From NCBI GenBank assembly GCA_902786565.1, contig CADACW010000008.1, forward strand, positions 69,124 to 112,814: 43,691 bases of DNA, read 5' to 3'. This DNA is from an uncultured Prevotellaceae bacterium (GTDB lineage: Bacteria; Bacteroidota; Bacteroidia; Bacteroidales; Bacteroidaceae). This document shows, in pieces, positions 16,229 through 24,851 of the stretch (positions are counted from its first letter, which is position 1; each line of letters starts with the position of its first letter). The notes beneath the pieces were generated by a model. That model worked only from the letters and a program-made list of their open reading frames with translations, had not been told where the DNA came from and did no database searches. Position numbers and translations under genes: made by a program.

Positions 16229-19200
16229 GCGGTTGCCCTTTATATAAAGACCTTTCCGGGGATTTTTAGTGGTAATGCGTCGGCCGTCGATGCTGAACGT
16301 CGAAGGTTCAACGTCGGGCGTTGACGGCTGAGTGCTGATGCCAGTGCTTCCGTTCAGCAGTATCTCCACATTGTCGAAGCCTATGATTTTCGTCGAGCCG
16401 CCCGAAGTGTGTATGGCAGCAAGCTGAACGGTGGTCGAGGCGTCGCCGTCGCTGTCAAAGTCGAGCGTCACCTTCTGCCACTCCTCCTTGTTCTCCAGCG
16501 AGGGGCTGCTGACGGTGAGCCCGCCCTCGGTGATGACGCTGATGATGGCATCGCCGCCCAGTCCGCTCTTCCACAGGTCGGCACTCAGTGTATATTTGCC
16601 CTGCGGCAGGCGCAGTTCCTGCGAGAGCGTCAGCGTGGGCGTGCCCCAGTTCTGCCTGATCCAGTAGGTCTGCTTGCTGTCGGCCGATGGGGCAGGGTAG
16701 GAGCCGAAGAAATTGCTGAAGTAGAGGTCGCCGCTCTTCAGTGCGGTGATGTCGTTCTCGTTGGGATTGGCGCGCTGCACGGTCCATCCCGTCGGCACAT
16801 AGATGGCGCGGTCGCTGCTCACGCCGCTGCCGGCCTGCACGGTGTAGGTGTCTTCAAAGTCGCCGTTCACGAGTGCCGTGGGCAGTTCCTTCTGTTCAAA
16901 GGGCAGACTCTGCAGCTGGCAAATCTCCTTGCGGGTGAGGCAGAGGTCGTAGAGTCGGAACCCGTCGATGGTGCCCCGGAAGTCCTGGTTGTCGGCAGCC
17001 ACACTGCTGTCCCACCACTGTGTGCGGCCAATGTAGTTGCGCGTGTCGCTGGCCAGCTGCTCCAGCTGGTAAGCCTCCACCTGGTTGGCCGTTCCGCTGG
17101 CTTTCTCTTCGCCGTCTATATATATCTTAGTGGTCTTCGTTCCGGCGTCGTAGGTCACTGCCAGCCGGTAGTCCTTGTTGGTTGCGAGCGTTGTCGAGGC
17201 GTTCACCATCGTGGTGGTGCCGCCATTGTACTTCACGCCGGCCGACAGCGGATTGGCCCTCAGGAAGAGGCTGTTGCCACTGGCCGAGCCGAAGTCGTAG
17301 ATGCGCGGCATGGCCGAGAGGCTCTTGGCGTTGATGGTGGCCAGGAAGGTGAACGAGCGCAGGCCTTTCAGCAGTCCTGTGGGTGCCACCTCGTACTTGT
17401 TGGTGGCAAATCCCGTGGCCGTGTTGGCCGTCAGGTCGAGCCCGTCTTTAGTATAGCGCAGGTTCTTCTCTATGTCGCGTGCCAGGGCTTTCACCTCAAA
17501 GAATCGGCTCTCGCTGCCTATTGTGGCCGTGAGGGTCACGTCGGCATCGGCCTTCAGGGGCATGAGCACGCCGTCGGAGGTGATGACGCCCTCGTCAGAC
17601 GATGTCCAGCTGACCTTCTGGCCCAGCGAGTTGGCGGGCAGCACCAGGTCGGTGCGCGTCTCTGCGGGCAGGTTGAGGGCTTTCAGGGCGTTCTGCTGCA
17701 TGCTGGCGTCGAGTTGGCGCTGCATGTCTGCCACCAGCGACTGCACGGTGAGCGGCGAGGCCACAGCGTAGTAGTCTCCCAGGCTGAAGATGGTGTGATG
17801 GAAGTCGGCGCCGTAATTGTTGGCGGTGCCGCCTTCCAGTGCCTGGGTCTCTATCACAAGGTCCACCAGTCCGTTGCGGTAGGTGGTCAGCGTCTTGCCG
17901 TCGTAGGTGAGGGTGAGAATCCAGGTGTTGACCTTGGTGGGATGGTTGTCGCCGCTGGTGCCTGTAGACTGTGTGGCCCAGTCGTCGCTGGTGAGCAGCC
18001 GGTTCTGGCTGCGGTAGCTCTTGTCGCCAATGGTCACCACGGGGTAGTTGTCATTGCCCAGCGTGTAGGTCATGTTGCCCATCTTGAACAGCTTGCCGGC
18101 ATAGTTGTCGGCATCCATGGCAAAGCCGATGTTGAGCGTCTTGCCGGCATGCAGGCATACACAGTCGGTACGCGGGTTCTCCTCCTCGCTGTCTTCCTTG
18201 GTCAGTTCCTCCTGCCACTGGTAGTCGCAGCGTATGCCGGTGGGGTAGCCCATCGGATAGTTCTTCTGCACCATCCAGTAGTAGTAGTCGCCCTGCATCC
18301 ACACCAGTCGCATCGGTGAGTTCTTCGAGCCTGGCAGGATGTATGGGCGGATGTTGTTCTTTGTGCTGTTCTTCGTCAGTTGCTCTGAGGTGGCCACCTT
18401 GCCGTCGTCGTCGATGGTGTAGCGCCAAATCTCGTAGACGCCGTCCTTGTCGTACTGTCCGTTCTTGGTGGGGATGCTGAGGTAGAGGTCGTTGATGTTG
18501 TCGGGGTCGAGGGCCATGCCGCCGCTGTAGCACAGTTCGGTTCTGTTCCAGTTCTGGTGGAAGGCATGTCCGCCGTACTGTACCCATGTGTTGCGCCACT
18601 GCGTGCCCGTCCATCGGCTGTACCAGTAGACGTGTGTGGTCTTGGCATTGTCTATGTGGGGATAGGCTATGACGGGGTGCTCATCCTTGTCCAGGGCTAT
18701 CTGCCACACCCAGTTGCGTATGTTTGCCGTGCGGTCTACAATGGTGGCGGCGTAGGAGTTGGCGTAGCTGTCGGTCTTGTTGACATTGAACACGCCGTTC
18801 TGCACCACGCTCAGTTGCTTGCCGTTGATGTCGCGCAAGATGGGACCGTTGCCCTTGTTGATGTCTATGACGTTGAAGTAGAGCCAGTCGGGCATCTCGT
18901 TGTCGGGGTGGCCTGTGGTGTAGCTCAGGTATATTTTGTCCTTGCCGTTGCTCTGATACTTGGCGTATGGCCTGGCGCCGGTGCTCTGCACTATCTGCTT
19001 GGGTCCGAAGTCGAAGTGGCAGTCGCCGTTGTCGTCGGGCATGGTGAGCCGGGCGATGGTGGGGTGCCAGTTGATGCCTCGCCAGCAGAGGTAGATGTGC
19101 TGCGGGTCGTCGCTGAGAATGAATGGCGAGGGGTAGGTGGTGTTGGCCGATGTGGCCAGCCGCTTCTCGTCGCCCAGTGCAGTGATGTCGCCCGGCTTGG

Positions 19201-19606
19201 TGGACACGCGATACCAGATGCAAGGCTCGTCGGTGTGGCGTGTGTAGAATATCATCACCCGCTCGTCGGGCAGCACCACAAAGGTGGGGTTGTTGTGGTC
19301 GTCGGGCTGGAAGTAGCTGCGTATGAGCACGTCGGTCTTTCGTCCGGACAGCCAGTCGTACTGTGTGGCTTTCACGTTGCCGTGAACGTCGATGTAGCCG
19401 ATGTAGGTGGCATTGATGGTGCCGGCAGCGTTTTCGTAGTGCATGGCCCGCGGGTCGGCAAACCAGCACCACGCCCCTTCGTCGGCCACCACTCCGCCCA
19501 GGCTTTGGGCGTCTTGCGCGTAGGCACTACACCAGCCGCACAGCGTGAGCCATGCTGCGACAACTGCTTTCAGCAGCAGAGAATTTCTGACTTGATTTTT
19601 GTACAT
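16214..19606 (-). CDS. Secreted BNR_4-type candidate polysaccharide lyase, multidomain
   Basis: 1130 aa with a signal peptide (MYKNQVRNSLLL to SAYAQ). Residues about 40-480 look like the BNR_4 family beta-propeller: GAWCWFADPRAMHYE, YIGYIDVHGNVKATQYD, FQPDDHNNPTFVVLPDERV, MIFYTRHTDEPCIWYR. Several polysaccharide lyase families are built on this fold, including ulvan lyases and rhamnose-glucuronate lyases, so lyase action is a reasonable but unproven guess. Next come an atrophied Ig-like domain (WTSSDEGVITSDGVL, about 665), a LamG/concanavalin-like domain (about 730-905), a galactose-binding-like domain (915-1075) and a tail FSIDGRR...GLYIKGNRKVLY. It is divergent from SusC, with back-to-back promoters, and so is probably the locus's extracellular enzyme. 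Confidence 0.8.
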   Translation of the reverse strand: MYKNQVRNSLLLKAVVAAWLTLCGWCSAYAQDAQSLGGVVADEGAWCWFADPRAMHYENAAGTINATYIGYIDVHGNVKATQYDWLSGRKTDVLIRSYFQPDDHNNPTFVVLPDERVMIFYTRHTDEPCIWYRVSTKPGDITALGDEKRLATSANTTYPSPFILSDDPQHIYLCWRGINWHPTIARLTMPDDNGDCHFDFGPKQIVQSTGARPYAKYQSNGKDKIYLSYTTGHPDNEMPDWLYFNVIDINKGNGPILRDINGKQLSVVQNGVFNVNKTDSYANSYAATIVDRTANIRNWVWQIALDKDEHPVIAYPHIDNAKTTHVYWYSRWTGTQWRNTWVQYGGHAFHQNWNRTELCYSGGMALDPDNINDLYLSIPTKNGQYDKDGVYEIWRYTIDDDGKVATSEQLTKNSTKNNIRPYILPGSKNSPMRLVWMQGDYYYWMVQKNYPMGYPTGIRCDYQWQEELTKEDSEEENPRTDCVCLHAGKTLNIGFAMDADNYAGKLFKMGNMTYTLGNDNYPVVTIGDKSYRSQNRLLTSDDWATQSTGTSGDNHPTKVNTWILTLTYDGKTLTTYRNGLVDLVIETQALEGGTANNYGADFHHTIFSLGDYYAVASPLTVQSLVADMQRQLDASMQQNALKALNLPAETRTDLVLPANSLGQKVSWTSSDEGVITSDGVLMPLKADADVTLTATIGSESRFFEVKALARDIEKNLRYTKDGLDLTANTATGFATNKYEVAPTGLLKGLRSFTFLATINAKSLSAMPRIYDFGSASGNSLFLRANPLSAGVKYNGGTTTMVNASTTLATNKDYRLAVTYDAGTKTTKIYIDGEEKASGTANQVEAYQLEQLASDTRNYIGRTQWWDSSVAADNQDFRGTIDGFRLYDLCLTRKEICQLQSLPFEQKELPTALVNGDFEDTYTVQAGSGVSSDRAIYVPTGWTVQRANPNENDITALKSGDLYFSNFFGSYPAPSADSKQTYWIRQNWGTPTLTLSQELRLPQGKYTLSADLWKSGLGGDAIISVITEGGLTVSSPSLENKEEWQKVTLDFDSDGDASTTVQLAAIHTSGGSTKIIGFDNVEILLNGSTGISTQPSTPDVEPSTFSIDGRRITTKNPRKGLYIKGNRKVLY
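16292..16340 (-). repeat. Degenerate heptamers in the linker of the BNR_4 protein
   Basis: Plus-strand heptads GCTGAAC, GTCGAAG, GTTCAAC, GTCGGGC, GTTGACG, GCTGAGT, GCTGATG keep a 7-bp rhythm related to the GTTCAAC array 180 bp away. On the coding strand they encode the STQPSTPDVEPSTFS linker before the tail. Confidence 0.55.
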
Positions 19607-19657
19607 AGTTTTATTAGTTATAGGTTGTTGTTATATCGTAATAAGCAATTCTGGCTG

Positions 19658-19689
19658 CAAAAGTAACTAAAATAAATCAGATGGCCAAA
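19658..19689 (-). promoter_or_regulatory. Promoter of the BNR_4 gene
   Basis: The minus strand reads TTTG (19689-19686), 20 bp, TACTTTTG (19665-19658), 51 bases before the ATG at 19606. It stands back to back with the SusC promoter; the 43 bp between their -33 boxes (19690-19732) is a likely regulator site. Confidence 0.75.
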
Positions 19690-19732
19690 GAACTCGGAGA
19701 AAAAGATGTTTTTTTAATTTTTGTCTCAATTA

Positions 19733-19764
19733 TTTGCATAAAAAAAACTATTTAGCTACCTTTG
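19733..19764 (+). promoter_or_regulatory. Promoter of the SusC-SusD operon
   Basis: TTTG (19733-19736), 20 bp, TACCTTTG (19757-19764) followed by C; exact consensus. The box lies inside the upstream extension of the SusC open frame, so translation starts downstream at 19795. Confidence 0.8.
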
Positions 19765-19794
19765 CGGCTTGAAACTAAACTATTATGTCTATAT

Positions 19795-22700
19795 ATGGGT
19801 AAAAAGATGTTGCTTTTGCTGGCATTCCTGCTGGCATCTGTCACTATAATGGTAGCTCAGACCAGGATTACTGGAACCGTGGTCGAAGAGGGTGGCGACC
19901 CCGCCATTGGTGCCACCGTGCAGGTGCAGGGTGCCAAGGGCGGGGCCATTACCGACGTCAATGGCAAGTTTGCCATCGACGTGCCTGCCGGAAAGAAACT
20001 CACCTTCAGTTATGTGGGTATGTTGTCGCAGACGCTTGCCCCGAAGAATGGCATGCGTGTGGTGCTCCACCCCGACCAGGCCGTAATGGTCGACGAGGTT
20101 GTGGTGACGGGAATGCAGAAAGTGGACAAGCGAACCTTTACCGGTTCTACTACGAAAGTGAATGCTGCCGATGCGAAGATTGACGGTGTGGCCGACATCA
20201 GCCGTGCCTTGGAGGGGCGCGCCGCCGGTGTGTCGGTGCAGAATGTCAGCGGCACCTTCGGAGCGGCACCCAAGATTCGTGTGCGCGGCGCCACCAGCAT
20301 CTATGGCGCGTCGAAACCCCTGTGGGTGGTCGACGGTGTCATCCTGGAGGACGTCATCGACGTCTCTGCCGACGATCTCTCTTCCGGCGATGCCAACACG
20401 CTCATCTCCTCGGCCATAGCGGGCCTGAACTCCGACGATATTGAGTCATTTGAAGTGCTGAAGGACGGCTCTGCCACCTCTATATATGGTGCACGCGCCA
20501 TGGCTGGTGTCATTGCCGTGACCACCAAGAAGGGTAGGGCCGGCCACAACCGCATCAGCTATACCGGCGAGTACACTCTGAGGCTGAAACCCTCGTACTC
20601 CACTTTTAATATAATGAACTCACAAGACCAGATGTCGGTCTATCAAGAGCTGCAGCAGAAGGGCTACCTGAACTATGCCGAGACGGCCAACGCATCGGAG
20701 AGCGGCATCTACGGCAAGATGTACCAGATGTTCTCGCAGTACGACCCGGCCACGAAGACCTTCGCCTTAGACAACAACGACGAGGCCATCGCTGCCTATC
20801 TGCGTGCCGCCGAATACAGAAACACCGACTGGTTCGACCTGCTCTTCTCCAACGGCATCCAGCACTCCCACTCCGTGTCGATGGAGGGCGGCAGCGACAA
20901 GACCACCTACCGTGCCTCAGTCAGTGCACTGATGGACCCCGGCTGGACCAAGCAGAGCAAGGTGGAGCGCTATACGGCAAACATCAATGCCGACTTCAAC
21001 CTGTCGAAGCAGCTGTCGCTGAAGGTCATCAGCAGCACCTCGTTCCGCAACCAGAAGGCTCCCGGCACACTCTCCCGAAGCGTCGACCCCGTGGCTGGTG
21101 GCGTCAGCCGCTCCTTCGACATCAACCCCTACTCGTATGCGCTGAATACCAGCCGCGCCCTCGACCCGCAGGCCTACTACACCCGCAACTATGCACCGTT
21201 CAACATCTTCAACGAACTGGACAACAACTACATCGACCTAAAGTCAAGCGAGTTCCGCCTGCAGGGCCAGCTCACCTATAAGCCCATCCGCAAGGTGGAA
21301 CTTCAGGCCTTGGGCTCCATCCGCCATGTGGGCACGTCGCAGGAGCACTTTATCCGCGAAAACTCAAACCAGGCTATGGCCTATCGTGCCATGGACAACT
21401 CGACCATCCGCTCGAACAATCCCTACCTCTACACCGACCCAGACAACATCTACGCACTGCCCGTGTCGGTGATGCCCGAGGGCGGCATTCTGCGGCGCAC
21501 CGACAACTCGATGTTCAGCTACAACTTCCGCGGCTCGGCCAGCTACAACGACGTCTTTGCCGAGAAGCACCAAGTGAACCTCTATGGCGGTGTGGAGGTG
21601 ACGTCGCTGGAGCGTCACACCAACGAGAACACCGATATGGGCGTGCTCTTCGAGAGTGGCATGCTCAGTAGTTTCAACTACCTTGCGTTCAAGCAGATGC
21701 AGGAGCGCAACACCAGCTACTACGCCATCACCGATACCCGCGAGCGCACGGCCGCCTTCTTTGTCAACGGCACCTACACCTTCGACCGCCGCTACGTGGT
21801 CAACGGCACCTTCCGCTACGAGGGCACCAACCGCATGGGCCGCTCGCGCTCGGCCCGCTGGCTGCCCACGTGGAATGTGTCGGGCCGATGGAACATCGAC
21901 GAGGAGGCCTTCTTTGAGCGGCTGCGCCCCGCGTTGAGCAGTCTGTCGCTGCGTGCCAGCTACTCGCTGACTGCCGACCGTGGCCCGTCAGACGTGACAA
22001 ACTCCACCTATATCATGTTGCCCACCACGCTGTGGCGGCCCTTCACCAGCGTGAAGGAGAGTGGCATCGTGCTCGAATCGCCCGCCAACTTCGACCTGAC
22101 CTACGAGAAGAAGCACGAACTCAGTATTGGACTGGATGCCGGTTTCTTGGACAATCGCATCAACTTGACCTTCGACTGGTATAAGCGCAACAACTACGAC
22201 CTCATCGGCCCACTCTTCACAGCCAGCTATGCCGGTGGCGGCATCACCCAGCGTGCCAATACTGCCGAGATGACGGCCGACGGCGTGGAGGTGAGCATCT
22301 CGACGGTGAACATCAGAAAGAAAAACTTCTCGTGGACCACCAGCCTGGTCTACTCGCATACGCACAACAAGGTGACACGGCTCTTGTCGCTCAAGCGCCT
22401 CGTCGACCTGCTCACCAGTTCGAGCGAAGCCAGTTTGGTGAACTACCCCGTGAACAGCCTCTTCTCCATCCCCTTTGCCGGACTGAACAAGGAGGGGCTG
22501 CCCACCTTCAACATAGGCAACGGTCTGACCACGGTGAGCGACATCTCATTCCAGGAGACCGACCCCGACCGGATGAAGTTCCTGGAGTATTCGGGCACCA
22601 TCGACCCCACCGATATGGGCTCCTTGGGCAATGTGTTCAAGTGGAAGGGCTTGACGCTCAATGTCTTCATCACCTACTCGTTTGGCAATGTCATCCGCCT

Positions 22701-23121
22701 GGACCCCGTCTTCGCCAACCGCTACAGCGACCTCACGGCCACGCCAAAGGAGTTCAAGAACCGCTGGATGGTGCCGGGCGACGAGCAGCACACGGACATT
22801 CCCGTTATTGCCAGCTCGCGCCAGAACCGCAACAACACCAACCTCTCTTACGCCTACAATGCCTACAACTACTCTACGGCCCGCGTGGCCAAGGGCGACT
22901 TCATCCGAATGAAGGAGATTTCGGTGAACTACGACTTCCCCCGCACGCTCATCTCGCACTTGGGCCTCACCACGCTGGCCCTGAAGCTGCAGGCCACCAA
23001 CCCCTTCCTCTTCTACAGCGACAAGAAACTGAACGGGCAAGACCCGGAGTTCACCAATGCCGGCGGTGTGGCTGTGCCTATGCCGAAGCAGTTCACCATG
23101 ACACTGAGATTGGGCATCTGA
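19795..23121 (+). CDS. SusC/RagA-family TonB-dependent outer-membrane transporter
   Basis: 1108 aa from ATG 19795. Imports oligomers across the outer membrane with a SusD-like lid, powered by TonB. Order: signal peptide (MGKKMLLLLAFLLASVTIMVAQ); carboxypeptidase-regulatory-like domain (TRITGTVVEEGG...AIGATVQVQG...TDVNGKFAIDVP, about 23-100); TonB box and plug (EVVVTGMQKVDKRTFTGS; ALEGRAAGVSVQ; IRVRGATSIYG; LWVVDGVI; EVLKDGSATSIYGARAMAGVI), then a long beta-barrel ending FTMTLRLGI. The 11 codons upstream of 19795 overlap the promoter and are not used. SusD follows after 41 bp. The presence of Zn hydrolase, DUF4302 and BACON lipoproteins downstream suggests a RagAB-like importer, but the substrate is unknown. 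Confidence 0.95.
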   Translation: MGKKMLLLLAFLLASVTIMVAQTRITGTVVEEGGDPAIGATVQVQGAKGGAITDVNGKFAIDVPAGKKLTFSYVGMLSQTLAPKNGMRVVLHPDQAVMVDEVVVTGMQKVDKRTFTGSTTKVNAADAKIDGVADISRALEGRAAGVSVQNVSGTFGAAPKIRVRGATSIYGASKPLWVVDGVILEDVIDVSADDLSSGDANTLISSAIAGLNSDDIESFEVLKDGSATSIYGARAMAGVIAVTTKKGRAGHNRISYTGEYTLRLKPSYSTFNIMNSQDQMSVYQELQQKGYLNYAETANASESGIYGKMYQMFSQYDPATKTFALDNNDEAIAAYLRAAEYRNTDWFDLLFSNGIQHSHSVSMEGGSDKTTYRASVSALMDPGWTKQSKVERYTANINADFNLSKQLSLKVISSTSFRNQKAPGTLSRSVDPVAGGVSRSFDINPYSYALNTSRALDPQAYYTRNYAPFNIFNELDNNYIDLKSSEFRLQGQLTYKPIRKVELQALGSIRHVGTSQEHFIRENSNQAMAYRAMDNSTIRSNNPYLYTDPDNIYALPVSVMPEGGILRRTDNSMFSYNFRGSASYNDVFAEKHQVNLYGGVEVTSLERHTNENTDMGVLFESGMLSSFNYLAFKQMQERNTSYYAITDTRERTAAFFVNGTYTFDRRYVVNGTFRYEGTNRMGRSRSARWLPTWNVSGRWNIDEEAFFERLRPALSSLSLRASYSLTADRGPSDVTNSTYIMLPTTLWRPFTSVKESGIVLESPANFDLTYEKKHELSIGLDAGFLDNRINLTFDWYKRNNYDLIGPLFTASYAGGGITQRANTAEMTADGVEVSISTVNIRKKNFSWTTSLVYSHTHNKVTRLLSLKRLVDLLTSSSEASLVNYPVNSLFSIPFAGLNKEGLPTFNIGNGLTTVSDISFQETDPDRMKFLEYSGTIDPTDMGSLGNVFKWKGLTLNVFITYSFGNVIRLDPVFANRYSDLTATPKEFKNRWMVPGDEQHTDIPVIASSRQNRNNTNLSYAYNAYNYSTARVAKGDFIRMKEISVNYDFPRTLISHLGLTTLALKLQATNPFLFYSDKKLNGQDPEFTNAGGVAVPMPKQFTMTLRLGI

Positions 23122-23162
23122 GCGGGTGGTGCCCTAAATAAGAAACGAGAAATGCGCCCAGA

Positions 23163-24806
23163 ATGAATATGACAATGGAAAAGAATAAATTTGACATAGC
23201 TAAGTGCGTGAAAGGAAAATGGATGATGCCGCTGGTTTTATCATTTATCATTTTTCCTTTATCATTTAGCGTTGCGTCGTGCGACAGCTATCTTGACGAG
23301 TTGCCCGACAACCGTATGGAGATTTCTGCCCTCGACAATGTGGAGAAACTGCTCGTCACGGCCTATCCCTCCAACGAACCGCTGATGGTGGCCGAGTTTA
23401 TGAGTGACAATGTGGATGACTATGGTATGAACAACCCAAACACCACGCGGTTTATGGACCAGCTCTACTACTGGCGTGAGATTACAGAGACCAACAACTC
23501 CAGCCCGGAGAACTTCTGGTCGGACTGCTACCAGTGCATCGCCACCGCCAACCAGGCCCTTGAAGCCCTCGACGGCAGCGTGGGGAGTGGCTCTTCCGCT
23601 ACCGCCGTGGCCGAGGCCCGTGGCGAGGCCCTGCTCTGCCGTGCCTATGCCCATTTTATGCTGGCCAATATGTTCTGTCAGGCCTACTCGCCGTCTACGG
23701 CCGACGCCACCCAGGGAATCGTCTATATGGACCATGTGTCGGAGCAACTGACCTACAACCCTGAGCGCCCCTCGCTGGCCGAGGTCTACAAGCGCATAGA
23801 CCAGGACCTGCAGGAAGGCCTCAAGCTGGTAGGCAGCAACTATAGCGTGCCCAAGTACCATTTCACACCGCGGGCCGCTTACGCCTTTGCCTGCCGTTTC
23901 TACCTCTATGCCGAGCAGTGGGACAAGGCTATCACCTATGCCGACCTCTGTCTGGGCGGCGCTCCCGAGACCATGCTGCGCGACTGGGACTTTATGGCCT
24001 CGATGACGCAGACCTATGCCGCCATCTCGCAGCACTACATCGACGCCTCGCTCAACTGCAACCTGCTCATGCTCACCGCCTATTCGGCCATGGGGCTGGT
24101 CTTCGGACCCTATAACTACCTGTCGAAATACTCCCATGGACAGTATCTGGCCAAGAACGAGACCAGCGAGGCCCCCAACATCTGGGGCACGGCGCCCTAC
24201 TATCAGGGCACCCACACCTATTCGGCCACCAATCTCGACAAGACCATCTTCTTCAAGTTGCCCTATCTGTTTGAGTATGCCGACCCGGTGGCAGGGACGG
24301 GTTACTACCGCACGGTCTATCCCGCATTCACCACCGACGAGGCCCTGCTCAACCGCGCCGAAGCACTGGTGCTGACGGAACGTTACGACGAGGCTGCCCG
24401 CGACTTGACCTTGTGGATGCAGAACATCGTGCAGACCGACATGGAACTGACGCCCGCCATCATCGCCGATTTCTACAACGACGTCGACTATGCCTATAGC
24501 GACTCGCTGCACATCGCTTCGACCATCAAGAAGCATCTGCGCCCGAAGTTCGACATCGGCGCCGAGGGCGACACAAAGGAGGCCATGCTGCAGTGTGTGC
24601 TGGGCTTCCGCCGCATCGAGACGCTGCAGGCCGGCCTGCGCTGGTACGACGTGAAGCGCTACGGCATAGAGATAGTGCGCCGCGTTCTCAATGCCGCCGG
24701 AGAGCCGGAGTCGCTCAAGGACGTGCTCCGAGTGGACGATCCCCGCCGTGCCGTCCAGATACCGTCTCGTGTCACCACCGCAGGGGTCACACCGAATGTA
24801 AGGTGA
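23163..24806 (+). CDS. SusD/RagB-family substrate-binding lipoprotein
   Basis: 547 aa from the first ATG; ATGs at 23175 and 23223 are alternatives, and the latter (MMPLVLSF) would give the most typical signal peptide. Lipobox SFSVASC, with C40 as the lipidated residue. SusD features: early CDSYLDELPDNRMEIS, an FWSDCYQCIATANQALEAL helix, TPRAAYAFACRFYLYAEQWDKAITYADLCL TPR-like helices, TTDEALLNRAEALVLTERYDEA, and late RRIETLQAGLRWYDVKRYG. It sits on the outer leaflet as the lid of the SusC barrel and selects substrate. The hydrophobic core of the signal peptide is encoded by TTATCAT heptamers, and its stop codon lies in the first unit of an octamer array. Confidence 0.93.
   Translation: MNMTMEKNKFDIAKCVKGKWMMPLVLSFIIFPLSFSVASCDSYLDELPDNRMEISALDNVEKLLVTAYPSNEPLMVAEFMSDNVDDYGMNNPNTTRFMDQLYYWREITETNNSSPENFWSDCYQCIATANQALEALDGSVGSGSSATAVAEARGEALLCRAYAHFMLANMFCQAYSPSTADATQGIVYMDHVSEQLTYNPERPSLAEVYKRIDQDLQEGLKLVGSNYSVPKYHFTPRAAYAFACRFYLYAEQWDKAITYADLCLGGAPETMLRDWDFMASMTQTYAAISQHYIDASLNCNLLMLTAYSAMGLVFGPYNYLSKYSHGQYLAKNETSEAPNIWGTAPYYQGTHTYSATNLDKTIFFKLPYLFEYADPVAGTGYYRTVYPAFTTDEALLNRAEALVLTERYDEAARDLTLWMQNIVQTDMELTPAIIADFYNDVDYAYSDSLHIASTIKKHLRPKFDIGAEGDTKEAMLQCVLGFRRIETLQAGLRWYDVKRYGIEIVRRVLNAAGEPESLKDVLRVDDPRRAVQIPSRVTTAGVTPNVR
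23238..23272 (+). repeat. (TTATCAT)n heptamers encoding the SusD signal-peptide core
   Basis: TTATCAT, TTATCAT, TTTTCCT, TTATCAT, TTAGCGT: five in-register heptads inside the coding sequence, translated as LSFIIFPLSFSV just before the lipobox cysteine. Confidence 0.8.
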
Positions 24807-24832
24807 CAAAGTGAACAAGTGGAAAAGTGATT
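24801..24832 (+). repeat. Octamer array carrying the SusD stop codon
   Basis: AGGTGACA, AAGTGAAC, AAGTGGAA, AAGTGATT: four 8-bp units. The SusD stop (TGA 24804-24806) is in the first, and TGA recurs in the second and fourth in different frames. Confidence 0.75.
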
Positions 24833-24851
24833 TGTTTTGATTGAAGACAAT

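Noticed and set aside
16409-18319. 636-codon plus-strand frame opposite the BNR_4 gene
   Set aside because: Antisense shadow of a GC-rich gene; no recognisable domain or start signals.
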